Below, in pieces: positions 1-8,320 of a stretch of 31,836 nucleotides of DNA. The stretch comes from a virus, in the IMG/VR virus record IMGVR_UViG_3300032323_001713, positions 1 through 31,836 of that record, one strand, 5' to 3'. A program made the translations under genes and the position numbers. Position 1 is the first letter of the stretch, and each line of letters begins with the position of its first letter. Under the pieces are notes generated by a model that was not told the origin of the DNA, did not search any database, and saw nothing but the letters and a program-made list of their open reading frames with translations.

Positions 1-92
1 AAATCAAACTTAAAGACTGGGATCCAGCTTTGTGAGCTAACAAAATGTGTCTTACCTGACTTTCTAGCTCCTTCTACAACAAAAAGGGACAT
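1..92 (-). CDS. P-loop NTPase/kinase, N-terminal fragment (runs off window)
   Basis: An ATG at 92-90 opens a frame that stays open for 30 codons to the window edge. The product begins MSLFVVEGARKSGKTHFVSS. A hydrophobic strand (LFVVEG) followed by GARKSGKT is a textbook Walker A loop (GxxxxGK[ST]) for binding nucleotide phosphates. The FVVEGxxxxGKT arrangement is typical of the thymidylate/deoxynucleoside kinase group, but other P-loop families start similarly and the diagnostic parts lie outside the window. A TAnnTTTG box and a GATATAAAA box lie just upstream, and the start codon falls inside a predicted RNA hairpin. A real, truncated-by-window gene is likely; its substrate is unknown. Confidence 0.72.
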   Translation of the reverse strand, partial: MSLFVVEGARKSGKTHFVSSQSWIPVFKFD

Positions 93-114
93 AAAATTTA
101 TATTTTATATCCCC
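86..114 (-). promoter_or_regulatory. RNA hairpin enclosing a start codon
   Basis: In minus-strand RNA, GGGAUAUAAAAU pairs with AUUUUAUGUCCC across an AUAA loop. This gives 12 pairs including one U-G wobble. The AUG of the P-loop gene lies in the 3' arm and five U residues follow the stem. Read-through transcripts from the upstream gene could hide the start. The U run also gives it a terminator-like look. Confidence 0.45.
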
Positions 115-121
115 AAATGTA
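103..121 (-). promoter_or_regulatory. Overlapping early-type and late-type promoter boxes
   Basis: On the minus strand TACATTTG (121-114) matches the Bacteroidota -7 consensus TAnnTTTG. It is followed at once by GATATAAAA (111-103), a variant of the GATATATA box seen before the late genes here. Predicted start points for both fall in the 5' arm or loop of the hairpin at 86-114. No convincing -33 TTTG was found. Confidence 0.4.
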
Positions 122-126
122 CTTAT

Positions 127-138
127 GTTTCGCGAAAC
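127..138. promoter_or_regulatory. Perfect 12-bp palindrome, possible operator
   Basis: GTTTCGCGAAAC is a perfect inverted repeat. It lies just upstream of the TACATTTG box, in the expected spacer to a -33 element, and three bases beyond the stop codon of the preceding gene. Its position suits a repressor site, but no protein partner can be named. Confidence 0.3.
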
Positions 139-140
139 TT

Positions 141-2321
141 CTATGAAAGAACCGAAGCAAATTTCTTTCTAAAAGCGTCTATATCATCATTTACTGATCC
201 GTACCAAGTTGAAAGCTTATTAGCTAGGTGCTTATCTAGGCTTTTATTATATGTAATCTTAAATGCTTTGTTTAGAATAGATACTGTGCCTGTACTCCAC
301 CCTTTATAGTCCTTACACGCTTTTGCTGGGTCGTATTGAAATTGAGAAAATGCATTAGAAAACTTAAAAGGAATTCCGCTTTTCGCCAAAGCGGTTATTT
401 TATCCTTGCTGCCGTCATCTCCTATAAATTCGTCTTTTGCAACATCATAAGTCCCCATCACGGAATCGAATTGTCTTAAAGCTAATCCGTTAGCGTAAAA
501 TCTCATACCATTAACTGTTGCTACCGCCAGCTGTCCATCTTTTCCATAATTTGGGTTTGGAATAGCTCCTAAGGTCTTTAATTCCTTTATAGCTGATTCC
601 TTGTTCCATTCTTCTTTTGCTTTACTTATTGCATCGTCGATTTGCTTTTTAACCTCTTCCTGCGGTAACTTGGGTTTATCTTTTGTTATCTCCTCAGCTG
701 CGTCTTTTAATGCCGCTTTACTTTTGCTAATGTCCTCTTTTGTTACTTTTCTTGGACTTGAACTTCCTCCGCCGCTTATAATTTTATTATAAGCTTCCAT
801 ATTAAACTCCTGTTCAAAAACGAAAGACTCTTTAATTGCTGACAGTTTATCTACAAATTCTTGTGTGATATCAGACGATGTATCAGTTAATCCTAATCCT
901 CCTTTTATTGCTGAAATCACTGTCGCTGTTCCACCACCAAACTTACCGTCCGCTCCAAATTTAGCAAACTTCTTATATGATGGATCATCTTTTAATTTAT
1001 CCTTCATCTTAGTCATGATCAATGTTTGAACCTCTTTAACTTGATCACCTTTAGCACCTTTTTTAAGCGTGGATGTAAGTTTAATCGGACTTGCAGCTCC
1101 GGTTGCTCCGGTTGCACCAGTTGCCCCTGTACCTCCTGTACCACCAGTAGCTGGTTTTGGTTTCTTAGCTTCCTCAGCTGCTAAATTTGCTGCCTTTTGA
1201 GCAAGAATAGAAAGCTGCCCGAATTGAACATCGCCATCTGTAAGATATTTAGTTACCTCTGGTGTTGCAACCTCTAGGGTCTTAAAACTTCTTGTATTTT
1301 TTTCTTCCTCTGCATAAGTTGACTCGAATGATTTTTTCTTATCAGCAAACAGGGTTTTTAAATTTGATATTTGTTTATTAATCTCGTCAAAATTAACATT
1401 CTTTAATTCGCTATCATCGACTGATAATTCTGTTTGAATCTGGGATAGATTTGTAGCAATTGACATAAACTGGTCCTTCATTGCTAAGGATTTAAACTTT
1501 GCTTTGTTTGGATCTGATAATCTAGATCCGATCACTGAAAGCACACCATCAATCTGTGCCCCTAAATTTTCTCCCTCAATTCTTGCTCCCTTTGCTGCTC
1601 TTCTTGCTACTCTATCTTCTTTAGCCTCGTTAATTATTTTATTATAGGTATTAAAATCTACGCAAATTTTATTTGATATTAATTGTTCAATTGCTGGAGT
1701 AGATTCGTTCATAGAAGTAGAAACCTCTTTATATGAATAACCTTCGTTGCTTCCCCAATCATCTTTTAATGTTGACTCAATCTGCGTTGATTTTTTATAT
1801 CCCTCAATAGAAGCAGCAACTGCTTTTGATATCATTTCAAATTCTGCATCAGACATCTTAGCACTGCCTGCAGCTTCCTGCTGCTTAACATATTCCATAG
1901 CAGAATTTACTGCTTGTTGGTAAGCGTTAAAACCGGCTCTAAAGGATTCTCTCCAAGGTTTTAAAAATTTAACAACCTCAGTGTCGCCTTCTCCCAATTT
2001 AAAGAAAGAAGTTGCTTCTGCTTTAACTGCTTTAAAAAGTGAATCTACCTGGATCCCGACAGTTTTAGTTTTATCAACTGAAGCAAGAATAGCTGCCAGC
2101 TTATCTGGAAGACTTTTTTCGTATTCTTTTTTAATTTTAGTGTCTGGATAAGACTTAATTGCTGCTATATACTGGTCAACTAATTTTGTACCAATCTGTG
2201 CAAGTGACTTAACAAAATCTGAAAATACCGTTCCTTTTGGCGGTGTTGTTTGCTCTGACATCTGTGGATTTTCGTAGGTTTGAACTTTTCTTATCAAACT
2301 TTCAAATAATGGATTCTGCAT
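141..2321 (-). CDS. Probable head-associated protein with peptidoglycan-binding-like domain (726 aa)
   Basis: Unassigned late protein of 726 residues. Residues 1-390 are mostly helical and charged. Residues 391-409 are a flexible Gly-Thr-Ala linker with repeated GAT units. Residues about 413-497 resemble a peptidoglycan-binding (PGBD) fold: LKKGAKGDQVKEVQTLI followed by FGADGKFGGGT, the usual layout of that domain. The rest is Lys-rich and helical. The N-terminus (MQNPLFESL) holds LFE|S, a match to the (L/I)xE consensus of T4-type prohead protease, so it may be processed in the head. The 850-residue protein at 8302-10854 has the same linker and domain pairing. It is last in the late head block and has its own GAATATATAA box. 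No catalytic cell-wall hydrolase motif is visible, so binding rather than cleavage is inferred. Confidence 0.6.
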   Translation of the reverse strand: MQNPLFESLIRKVQTYENPQMSEQTTPPKGTVFSDFVKSLAQIGTKLVDQYIAAIKSYPDTKIKKEYEKSLPDKLAAILASVDKTKTVGIQVDSLFKAVKAEATSFFKLGEGDTEVVKFLKPWRESFRAGFNAYQQAVNSAMEYVKQQEAAGSAKMSDAEFEMISKAVAASIEGYKKSTQIESTLKDDWGSNEGYSYKEVSTSMNESTPAIEQLISNKICVDFNTYNKIINEAKEDRVARRAAKGARIEGENLGAQIDGVLSVIGSRLSDPNKAKFKSLAMKDQFMSIATNLSQIQTELSVDDSELKNVNFDEINKQISNLKTLFADKKKSFESTYAEEEKNTRSFKTLEVATPEVTKYLTDGDVQFGQLSILAQKAANLAAEEAKKPKPATGGTGGTGATGATGATGAASPIKLTSTLKKGAKGDQVKEVQTLIMTKMKDKLKDDPSYKKFAKFGADGKFGGGTATVISAIKGGLGLTDTSSDITQEFVDKLSAIKESFVFEQEFNMEAYNKIISGGGSSSPRKVTKEDISKSKAALKDAAEEITKDKPKLPQEEVKKQIDDAISKAKEEWNKESAIKELKTLGAIPNPNYGKDGQLAVATVNGMRFYANGLALRQFDSVMGTYDVAKDEFIGDDGSKDKITALAKSGIPFKFSNAFSQFQYDPAKACKDYKGWSTGTVSILNKAFKITYNKSLDKHLANKLSTWYGSVNDDIDAFRKKFASVLS

Positions 2322-2343
2322 CTTTATTTTTTATTTTATGTAC

Positions 2344-3183
2344 TTATATATTCCTAAGGCGACTCTTTAGTACAGACACCTTATTATCAACAGATTGTAT
2401 TGCTACTCTGTATTTATTTTTTATTTCTGCTATTTTTTCTTTTGCGAAATTGTAGCTTGCCATATCTCCGCTTCTGTATGATCTTGTTTTAAGTTCCTTT
2501 AAGCCACTATCCTTGATTCTTAGATCATCTGCTAATTTCCATCTTAGATCCGAACCATCCTCTACAAGATCTAATATATCAGCTTTTGGTAAACCCATTA
2601 TCTGATTTGTAAATTCTCTTAAAGAAAGATCCCACATACCGTTATTTTCACCTATCGTGTCATCTTCTAAATCTGGCGAATCGTATTTTATTTTTTTAGC
2701 GGAGCTTTCTAGATTTTTCCATTGATCATAAAACTCATTCTCATATTCGGAATCCTTGAATTTTTTTGCCTTCTCGTAAGCATATTGTGCTATTTCAGCA
2801 TCAGCTGATGCTTTTTCCTGATTATAAAGAGCTATGAGTTTTGGGTTATCTTTACATATTCTGGAAATGTTCTTTACTATAAGATTTATTTCACCATCCT
2901 TTGATATTCTTAGAGCATCTAATGCTCTTTTACTCATTAGTGATTTTTGTTTAGCAGCAGCGGTAATATCTGAAGTTTGGCCTCTTTTAGTTTCTGCATA
3001 GAATATATCATAACTAAGTTCATCAGATTTATTTATAAAATCCTTTTCTACCTCTTTCATTTTTTCTACATTGTCCACAATAGAGCTCTTATCGCCTCTT
3101 ATAAATGATGTAATTCCTCCGATAAGATTTTTTATAAATCCTTCATTGACATTTTCTGTTATGAACTCTGAATACTTTTTCAT
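2344..3183 (-). CDS. Internal head protein with T4-like capsid-targeting leader (279 aa)
   Basis: The N-terminus MKKYSEFITE|N closely parallels the capsid-targeting leader of T4 internal proteins (MKTYQEFIAE|A). In T4 this leader directs proteins into the prohead and is cut after Glu by gp21. That family behaviour is established; its use here is inferred. The rest is a charged, Lys/Glu-rich helical protein with no recognised enzymatic motif, as expected of core or internal proteins. It starts five bases after the stop of the 372-residue gene and is probably cotranscribed with it from the box at 4324. Alternative: a prohead-core protein like T4 gp67/gp68. Confidence 0.6.
   Translation of the reverse strand: MKKYSEFITENVNEGFIKNLIGGITSFIRGDKSSIVDNVEKMKEVEKDFINKSDELSYDIFYAETKRGQTSDITAAAKQKSLMSKRALDALRISKDGEINLIVKNISRICKDNPKLIALYNQEKASADAEIAQYAYEKAKKFKDSEYENEFYDQWKNLESSAKKIKYDSPDLEDDTIGENNGMWDLSLREFTNQIMGLPKADILDLVEDGSDLRWKLADDLRIKDSGLKELKTRSYRSGDMASYNFAKEKIAEIKNKYRVAIQSVDNKVSVLKSRLRNI
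2345..2353 (-). promoter_or_regulatory. Late-type promoter box
   Basis: GAATATATAA reads toward the 726-residue gene, about 23 bases before its ATG, and is embedded in the 3' end of the upstream gene. It is followed by GTACATAAAATA, similar to the fibre-gene box at 18678 (GATATATAAGTA). Confidence 0.5.
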
Positions 3184-3188
3184 CTATA

Positions 3189-4307
3189 TTATGCAGCAAC
3201 TTCTATTTGCTTGTTCACCTTACCCAGTATAGTGAAAAGGTTTTCTTTTTCAACTTCTAAATCCGATGCTGGCCAAGTGAAATATTTAAGATTACTAACC
3301 TGTCTTTCTAGACTTAAAAGATTAGTTATGGCTTTGTTTGTTTCTAACGATTCCTTATCATCGGAGGTTGAATCAACTTGCGAAAGTTTACTCTTAAATG
3401 TTTCTATTACATTAGATGCTCTTTTTACTTTAGCATCAAATGCTTTTTGCATCATATTAAAAGTACCCCTGTTTATCTTTTTTGATTCCTCTTTATTCTC
3501 AAACTTGCTTAAAGATCTTTTCGTGTAATCCTCTATATCTTTAATCGTTGCTCTTATTTCTTTATAGAAGTCCTCATTCTTTTCTTCCAGGTCTGGTTTA
3601 ACCAAAGAAGATGTCTCACCTCCAGCTCCCAGTTTATCTTTTTCTTTCGCTAAATTCTCCTTGGCTTTATCTAGATCTTTTTCAGCATCTTTTGGATTGC
3701 CTAGTATTTTTTGTATATCATTTAAATATTCCGAATCTTCTGCTTGTGTAATAAGCTTCTTTTTATAATCAGCTCTTAATTTTTTAGTTTCTACCGAATC
3801 TTCAGCTCTTTTAAGATTGTAATAATCTGCTTTTCTATTATTTTTTTTAGTGATTATATCAACCTGTTTTTCTAATTCGTCCATAATTGAATTATGAGAC
3901 GACATTAAATCTTTAATAAGCTTTTTTAATTTGTTTAATTTATCTACATACTGGGATACCTCGCTAGAATCTGCTTTGTCTTTTTTAAGCTGAGATAAAG
4001 CTGCACTTAGTTTATAAAATTTAGATTCAGATTCATGTTCATCCTTAACAAATTTAATTTCTTCGGACCTCATGTCTTGTAGTATTTTTGATATCTTAGA
4101 AATGTCTCCACCAAGATTCTTAGAAAAGAAGTTAATAATTTTATCCCCTAATGATTCCTTAATTGAAATTAGTGTTTCTTCCAGATCATCATTATTTTCA
4201 TAGCCTTTGTGTGCTAATTTGTTTTTTGCTATTTCAACATCACCGAAAGATTCTAGAAGAGAATTCTTACAATCATTGTAAAATTTAAAATCATTGATAA
4301 TACCCAT
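3189..4307 (-). CDS. Coiled-coil probable prohead core or internal protein (372 aa)
   Basis: No named family is recognised. The protein is almost wholly Lys/Glu/Ser-rich with long predicted coiled-coil stretches, for example about residues 85-175 and 205-260, as in phage scaffold or core proteins. Its leader contains LLE19|S20, a prohead-protease-type site, in a position like the other proteins of this block. It follows gp23 after a strong terminator and has its own GATATATAAAG box, so it heads a separate late unit with the 279-residue gene. A role inside the head is inferred from position, composition and leader. Confidence 0.5.
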   Translation of the reverse strand: MGIINDFKFYNDCKNSLLESFGDVEIAKNKLAHKGYENNDDLEETLISIKESLGDKIINFFSKNLGGDISKISKILQDMRSEEIKFVKDEHESESKFYKLSAALSQLKKDKADSSEVSQYVDKLNKLKKLIKDLMSSHNSIMDELEKQVDIITKKNNRKADYYNLKRAEDSVETKKLRADYKKKLITQAEDSEYLNDIQKILGNPKDAEKDLDKAKENLAKEKDKLGAGGETSSLVKPDLEEKNEDFYKEIRATIKDIEDYTKRSLSKFENKEESKKINRGTFNMMQKAFDAKVKRASNVIETFKSKLSQVDSTSDDKESLETNKAITNLLSLERQVSNLKYFTWPASDLEVEKENLFTILGKVNKQIEVAA

Positions 4308-4323
4308 GATACTACTTTTTCTT

Positions 4324-4331
4324 TATATATC
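4324..4331 (-). promoter_or_regulatory. Late-type promoter box
   Basis: GATATATA, followed by AAGAAAAAG, lies 16 bases upstream of the ATG at 4307 and just downstream of the gp23 terminator, so it restarts transcription for the following head genes. Confidence 0.6.
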
Positions 4332-4354
4332 CCGCCTTCAGTATAAAAGGCAAT

Positions 4355-4384
4355 AAAAAAAGCCTCCGATTTCTCAGAGGCTTT
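4355..4384 (-). terminator. Rho-independent terminator after major capsid gene
   Basis: AAAGCCTC (4359-4366) and GAGGCTTT (4377-4384) form an 8-bp stem with a 10-base loop. On the minus strand the stem is followed by a run of T residues (positions 4360-4355). T residues on the other side make it potentially bidirectional. It lies 25 bases past the gp23 stop codon. Confidence 0.85.
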
Positions 4385-4409
4385 TTATTAAAGGTTAACT
4401 TAATTAAGA

Positions 4410-6167
4410 TTAAGCGATACCAGTTGCAGGTACAGTAACTTTTAAAGTTAAGTACATTGTTTGAGGGTGGTGACCAGCCTCTACTAGAGCGTATCTAGAT
4501 TTAACTGCAATTTTAGGTGACATTGTACCTTCAGAGATAGTCTGAATTGATTCAGCCATCATGTAAGGCATAAATTTCATACCTGGTTCGTCATCAGCAC
4601 CTTTTCTTCCAACCAATACTCTCGTATCGCCGAAAGACATGTTTTGATCAACATAAACGGTCATACCAGCGATTGAACCAACTGGATATAAAGTACCGTT
4701 ATTTTGAGTTAACGTGTTTGTGAAAGGAGCAAATGTGAATTGAGAGATATCTTGTAAAGCAGAAGCTACTTGAGAGTTAGTAACGATGAAGTTAGCAGGT
4801 CCTCTTCTTCCTCTGTTTGCTACTACGTTAGCAGCAGCCAAGATTCTTGAGAATAATCTTCTTTGTATAGTTGATTGATTCTCGTATCCGCCTGTAGCGA
4901 TGTCGCCAGGAGTATAGATTGTTAAAGATCCATTATCCTTACCGATGAAAGCTGCAGTTGAAGCTCCACCAGAACCAAGTTTTAAGTTGATGTTCAAGGA
5001 AGCAGCAGATGCACCACCTAATTCAGTGTTTGCAAATTCATAGTGGTTAGACCATCCTAAAGCAAATGCTCTAGATAAGATGTGCTTGTTGATCGCCTGA
5101 GAAACCTCATTAACAAGTGCGTTTTCGATCATAGAAACTACGTCGATACCGAATTGCTTGTTAAGATCTTGGATTTGCTCAGTTGTAACAGAAGCAGCAA
5201 CTTGGAAAGTACCAGCTTCTACAAATTTAGTAAATGTAGAAAGACCTAATGATTTGTAGTAAGTAGTTTCAGCAGTTCCTCTTGACATAGGATCGTAAGC
5301 TTTAGTACCGTCTACATAAGGACCAGACCATGTACCGTCGTTAGCAACGCCAGAACCAGTGAATCCTTGTACGTGATCTTCTAAAGTTTTAACTAATTGA
5401 GCAGCTCCGTTTGCATAACCTACTGTTGAAGAGATTGTGTAAACGTTTGTTGATGTTACGAATGAACCAGAGTAGATAACTGCATCAGCATCGATAGCTG
5501 CAGCAATTGAGAAACCAGTTGTTACTGCTACTACTTGGAAAATTGGGAAACCGTCAATTCTTGAGTTACCAACGAATTTACCAGCTACTAAAGCACCTAC
5601 ACCTGCAGAGTCTAGATCTTTTGTTGAAGAAAGACCAGCAGCACCTAAAAGGTAAGTAGTTCCTACTGTTAAGTTAACAACTGGAGAAGCTGTTGATGTT
5701 GGAACTTTGATTAAGTCTGGAGTGTTTGCAGTGTATGGAGATACAGAGTCAGTACCAGATAATTTACCACCAGCGTAAACATAGTCTAAGTATGATAATA
5801 CGCCTGTAGGACCGCTCATTGGGATAACTGGAACGATGTCAAAACCTACTGTTTTAGCAGCTACCTGAATAGCTAAAGGTAAAAGAGAAGGGAATTTATC
5901 GCCAGAACCAAGACCAGTTCCTGCATAAGAACCACCTGCATAGAAACCAGCAGGACCGCCAGATAAACCTACGTTAGAAGCAGGAGATACTTGGCCCATA
6001 CCGTTTAATACGCCTAAAGAGTTATACGCTCCGGCAGATTCGTTTAATGAGTGGTAATGACAGTATTTAGTTAACCAGTCTAATTTACCTCTCTCTTGAA
6101 TACCTGTTTTGCTTTCCAAGATTGGTGCCCAGGTTTCATAAATTTCATGTTGATTGATAAGTTGCAT
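4410..6167 (-). CDS. 23: Major capsid protein, gp23-like
   Basis: A 585-residue homologue of T4 gp23, the HK97-fold hexamer subunit of the head. The N-terminal segment (WAPILESKTGIQERGKLDWL) parallels T4's WKPLLEG delta region. LNE43|S44 is the likely maturation cut, matching the (L/I)xE rule. Further matches are FDIVPVIPMSGPTG (T4: FDICGVQPMNSPTG), the ELAQDL-type region around EQIQDLNKQFGIDV, and the C-terminal KSRYALVEAGHHP. It is longer than T4 gp23 (521 residues). The extra length falls in the region of about residues 165-300, rich in Gly, Ser, Thr and Val, which could be a surface-exposed insertion. It starts 13 bases after the protease-scaffold gene with no box of its own, so it is probably transcribed from 8281. 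A strong terminator follows. Confidence 0.95.
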   Translation of the reverse strand: MQLINQHEIYETWAPILESKTGIQERGKLDWLTKYCHYHSLNESAGAYNSLGVLNGMGQVSPASNVGLSGGPAGFYAGGSYAGTGLGSGDKFPSLLPLAIQVAAKTVGFDIVPVIPMSGPTGVLSYLDYVYAGGKLSGTDSVSPYTANTPDLIKVPTSTASPVVNLTVGTTYLLGAAGLSSTKDLDSAGVGALVAGKFVGNSRIDGFPIFQVVAVTTGFSIAAAIDADAVIYSGSFVTSTNVYTISSTVGYANGAAQLVKTLEDHVQGFTGSGVANDGTWSGPYVDGTKAYDPMSRGTAETTYYKSLGLSTFTKFVEAGTFQVAASVTTEQIQDLNKQFGIDVVSMIENALVNEVSQAINKHILSRAFALGWSNHYEFANTELGGASAASLNINLKLGSGGASTAAFIGKDNGSLTIYTPGDIATGGYENQSTIQRRLFSRILAAANVVANRGRRGPANFIVTNSQVASALQDISQFTFAPFTNTLTQNNGTLYPVGSIAGMTVYVDQNMSFGDTRVLVGRKGADDEPGMKFMPYMMAESIQTISEGTMSPKIAVKSRYALVEAGHHPQTMYLTLKVTVPATGIA

Positions 6168-6180
6168 TTTGTAAAAAATG

Positions 6181-8262
6181 TTATTTTTTAAATCTAGCGC
6201 CTAAAGCTTCTGAAAGATTATCTAGATATTCTCTAGAAACTCCTTTTGGCTGAGGTGCTGAGATTGTTTGATTTTGGGATTCGTCTATTCTTTCGACGTT
6301 TGCCTTTGTAACTGTGATACCTCTTGTAGCCCAGAAATTCTGGATTTGGTAAGGGGTGTCTAGTTTATGGAACTTGCTTTGAGCGATAACTGAAGCCTTT
6401 TGTGACTCTGTCATCATTTCCCACGAAGCTCTATATTTTTCTGGCATTAGATCTAGGAATTTTTCTCCGGATTGATTTTGTTCAACCAAAGCTTTACCCA
6501 TAAGGTCAATTACCTCTTTTTCGGATGAGTAATTGTTTTCATTTAAGGATTTAGCGACCTTTTGTTTTTGGCCTTCGTGCAGTGATAAGAATTCTCTTTG
6601 TCCTTGTTCGCCCATAAGCTTTAAGAAAGGATAGTTCTTATTTTCTGCTATTTGATCTGTCTTTTGTTTACTGACAGTATTTAATAAATCGTCTATTTTG
6701 TTAGAAATTCCAGTGTAGTTACCAGCAAATCCTGAGGTATTTGTGCTCTCGGAAACTGCTTTAACCACTGCTTCTTTAACTTCTTTAGTTCCTGAAGATG
6801 CATTTACAGATTCTGCAATGTATTCTGCATAACTAATATTGTTAGAAAGTTTTTCTGCAATATACTCGCTGTAGTGTACAGTCTTGTCTAAATTTTCTCC
6901 TAGGTAGTCAGAATAAGCTAAACCTTTGTCTAGGTTTTCTGCTAGGTACTCAGAGTAAGAAATGTTCTTGTCTAGGTTTTCTGCTAGATACTCAGAGTAA
7001 GAAATATTTTTATCTAGATTTTCTGCTAAGTATTCTGCATAAGAAATATTCTTGTCAACATTTTCTGCTAGGTACTCAGAGTAAGAAATGTTCTTGTCTA
7101 ATTTTTCAGCTAGGTATTCGCTGTATCTAATATTCTTGTCTACGTTTTCTCCTACATATTCTGCATAAGCAATAGATTGATCAACCCTTTCTGTCAATCC
7201 TTTAACTGCTGTCATGTTCGTGTCTACATTTTCTGCAATATATTCGGAATAAGAAATGTTATTGTCTAAGTGTTCTGCTAGATATTTGCCATAAGAGATA
7301 GACTTGTCTAGGTTTTCTGCTAGATATTTTGAGTAAGAAACAGAGTCTTCTAGGTTTTCTGCCAAATATTCACCATATTTAATAGAAGCTTCTAGATTCT
7401 CTGCTAAATAGTCAGCATATTTTTCTAATTTTAATACTCTTTCCTCAAGAGAAGAAGATTCTGTTATTTTGGAAGATTCTTTAACCCCCTTCAAAGATTC
7501 AATGGATCCTTTAATAGTATCCATTTCTTTTTTGATTAGTCTAGAATATCCATTCATTTCTTCCGCTGTAACGAAATTATTTTCCATGATTAAACTCTTA
7601 TTTGGCTCCTTATCTAGAAGCTTTTGTATTTTTTCTTGATCGTTAATTCTATATATCTTAAAATTAGAATCATTTTCTAATCCTAAGCTTTCGTTCATAA
7701 GAGGAAGACCTTTTAGAATAGATTCCGCCATGCTCTTTTCTTCTAGATTGTAACCAAGACTTTCATAAACTCTTTCTAGTTGTGCATTCTCAAATCCAGG
7801 ATCAGCTACTAGATCGTAAGTAAAAATCTTTTTGATCTGTACTTTTTTGTTTTCCATTACGTTACCTGCTGCTCTTGAAGAGATAGAAACTGGAATACCA
7901 GCATCAACTAAAGACTTAGCAATTTTACCTGCAGGGGTATCTAGAAGCTTTACCTTGATTCTTAGGGTTCTATCCCCTTGATTGTATGCTAACTCCTCAA
8001 CTAAGTGAGAAATATTTTTAAGGGAAACGTCGAATTCTTTAGGGTGGTCTAACTCACCTACTAATCTTTTCTGTTCGATCTTTTCTTTCAAATATTGAAG
8101 ATGAGGAAGATATTCTCTTTCCTCGTATATTCTTTGATTAGAGTTTTCTTTACCAAAAACTGCTGCAATACCTTCCAGATAGTATTCGTTACCACTTTTC
8201 TCGGTCTTCAGATTATGTGAAGATTTTTCCAAGACTAAAACGAATTCGGGATTAAGACTCAT
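6181..8262 (-). CDS. 21: Prohead core protease fused to repeat-rich scaffold (gp21-gp22-like)
   Basis: Residues 1 to about 175 match T4 gp21, the serine protease that matures proheads. There is an N-terminal YYLEGIAAVFGKENSNQRIY segment, the His motif GELDHP (H73) and the Ser motif PVSISSRAAG (S128/S129). VADPGF (D154) is a candidate third residue. Residues about 185-280 are a linker containing ITE268|S269, a self-cleavage-type site. Residues 282-491 are 15 tandem 14-residue repeats of the form YSEYLAENLDKNIS. Residues 492-693 are helical and Gln/Lys/Glu-rich. T4 makes protease and scaffold (gp22) as separate proteins encoded side by side before gp23. Here one frame spans both and is followed at once by gp23, which fits a fusion. 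The protease call is firm; scaffold is inferred from position, helical composition and repeats. Confidence 0.88.
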   Translation of the reverse strand: MSLNPEFVLVLEKSSHNLKTEKSGNEYYLEGIAAVFGKENSNQRIYEEREYLPHLQYLKEKIEQKRLVGELDHPKEFDVSLKNISHLVEELAYNQGDRTLRIKVKLLDTPAGKIAKSLVDAGIPVSISSRAAGNVMENKKVQIKKIFTYDLVADPGFENAQLERVYESLGYNLEEKSMAESILKGLPLMNESLGLENDSNFKIYRINDQEKIQKLLDKEPNKSLIMENNFVTAEEMNGYSRLIKKEMDTIKGSIESLKGVKESSKITESSSLEERVLKLEKYADYLAENLEASIKYGEYLAENLEDSVSYSKYLAENLDKSISYGKYLAEHLDNNISYSEYIAENVDTNMTAVKGLTERVDQSIAYAEYVGENVDKNIRYSEYLAEKLDKNISYSEYLAENVDKNISYAEYLAENLDKNISYSEYLAENLDKNISYSEYLAENLDKGLAYSDYLGENLDKTVHYSEYIAEKLSNNISYAEYIAESVNASSGTKEVKEAVVKAVSESTNTSGFAGNYTGISNKIDDLLNTVSKQKTDQIAENKNYPFLKLMGEQGQREFLSLHEGQKQKVAKSLNENNYSSEKEVIDLMGKALVEQNQSGEKFLDLMPEKYRASWEMMTESQKASVIAQSKFHKLDTPYQIQNFWATRGITVTKANVERIDESQNQTISAPQPKGVSREYLDNLSEALGARFKK
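6790..7419 (-). repeat. Fifteen 42-bp coding repeats (14-residue units)
   Basis: In-frame tandem repeats encode units like YSEYLAENLDKNIS. The central copies (such as YSEYLAENLDKNIS and YAEYLAENLDKNIS) are nearly identical, the outer ones are diverged, and unit 6 (AVKGLTERVDQSIA) is the most degenerate. Most units contain LAE, IAE or a near form, matching the prohead protease consensus (L/I)xE. Confidence 0.95.
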
Positions 8263-8280
8263 TATTATTATTTATTTTTG

Positions 8281-8288
8281 TATATATC
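8281..8288 (-). promoter_or_regulatory. Late-type promoter box
   Basis: GATATATA, followed by CAAAAATAAA, lies 18 bases upstream of the ATG at 8262. It probably drives the protease-scaffold gene and gp23. Confidence 0.6.
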
Positions 8289-8291
8289 TAT

Positions 8292-8320
8292 AAAATCAAC
8301 CTTAATATGTTGATTTTTTT
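8292..8320 (-). terminator. Stem-loop terminator between 850-residue gene and protease gene
   Basis: AAAATCAAC (8292-8300) pairs with GTTGATTTT (8309-8317) around an 8-base loop that holds the TAA stop of the upstream gene. On the minus strand the T run is only the end of the stem. On the plus strand it is longer (seven T). It is probably a modest or bidirectional terminator. Confidence 0.5.

Noticed and set aside
6790-7419. Evenly spaced 42-bp repeats as a CRISPR array
   Set aside because: They are contiguous, in frame and without variable spacers.
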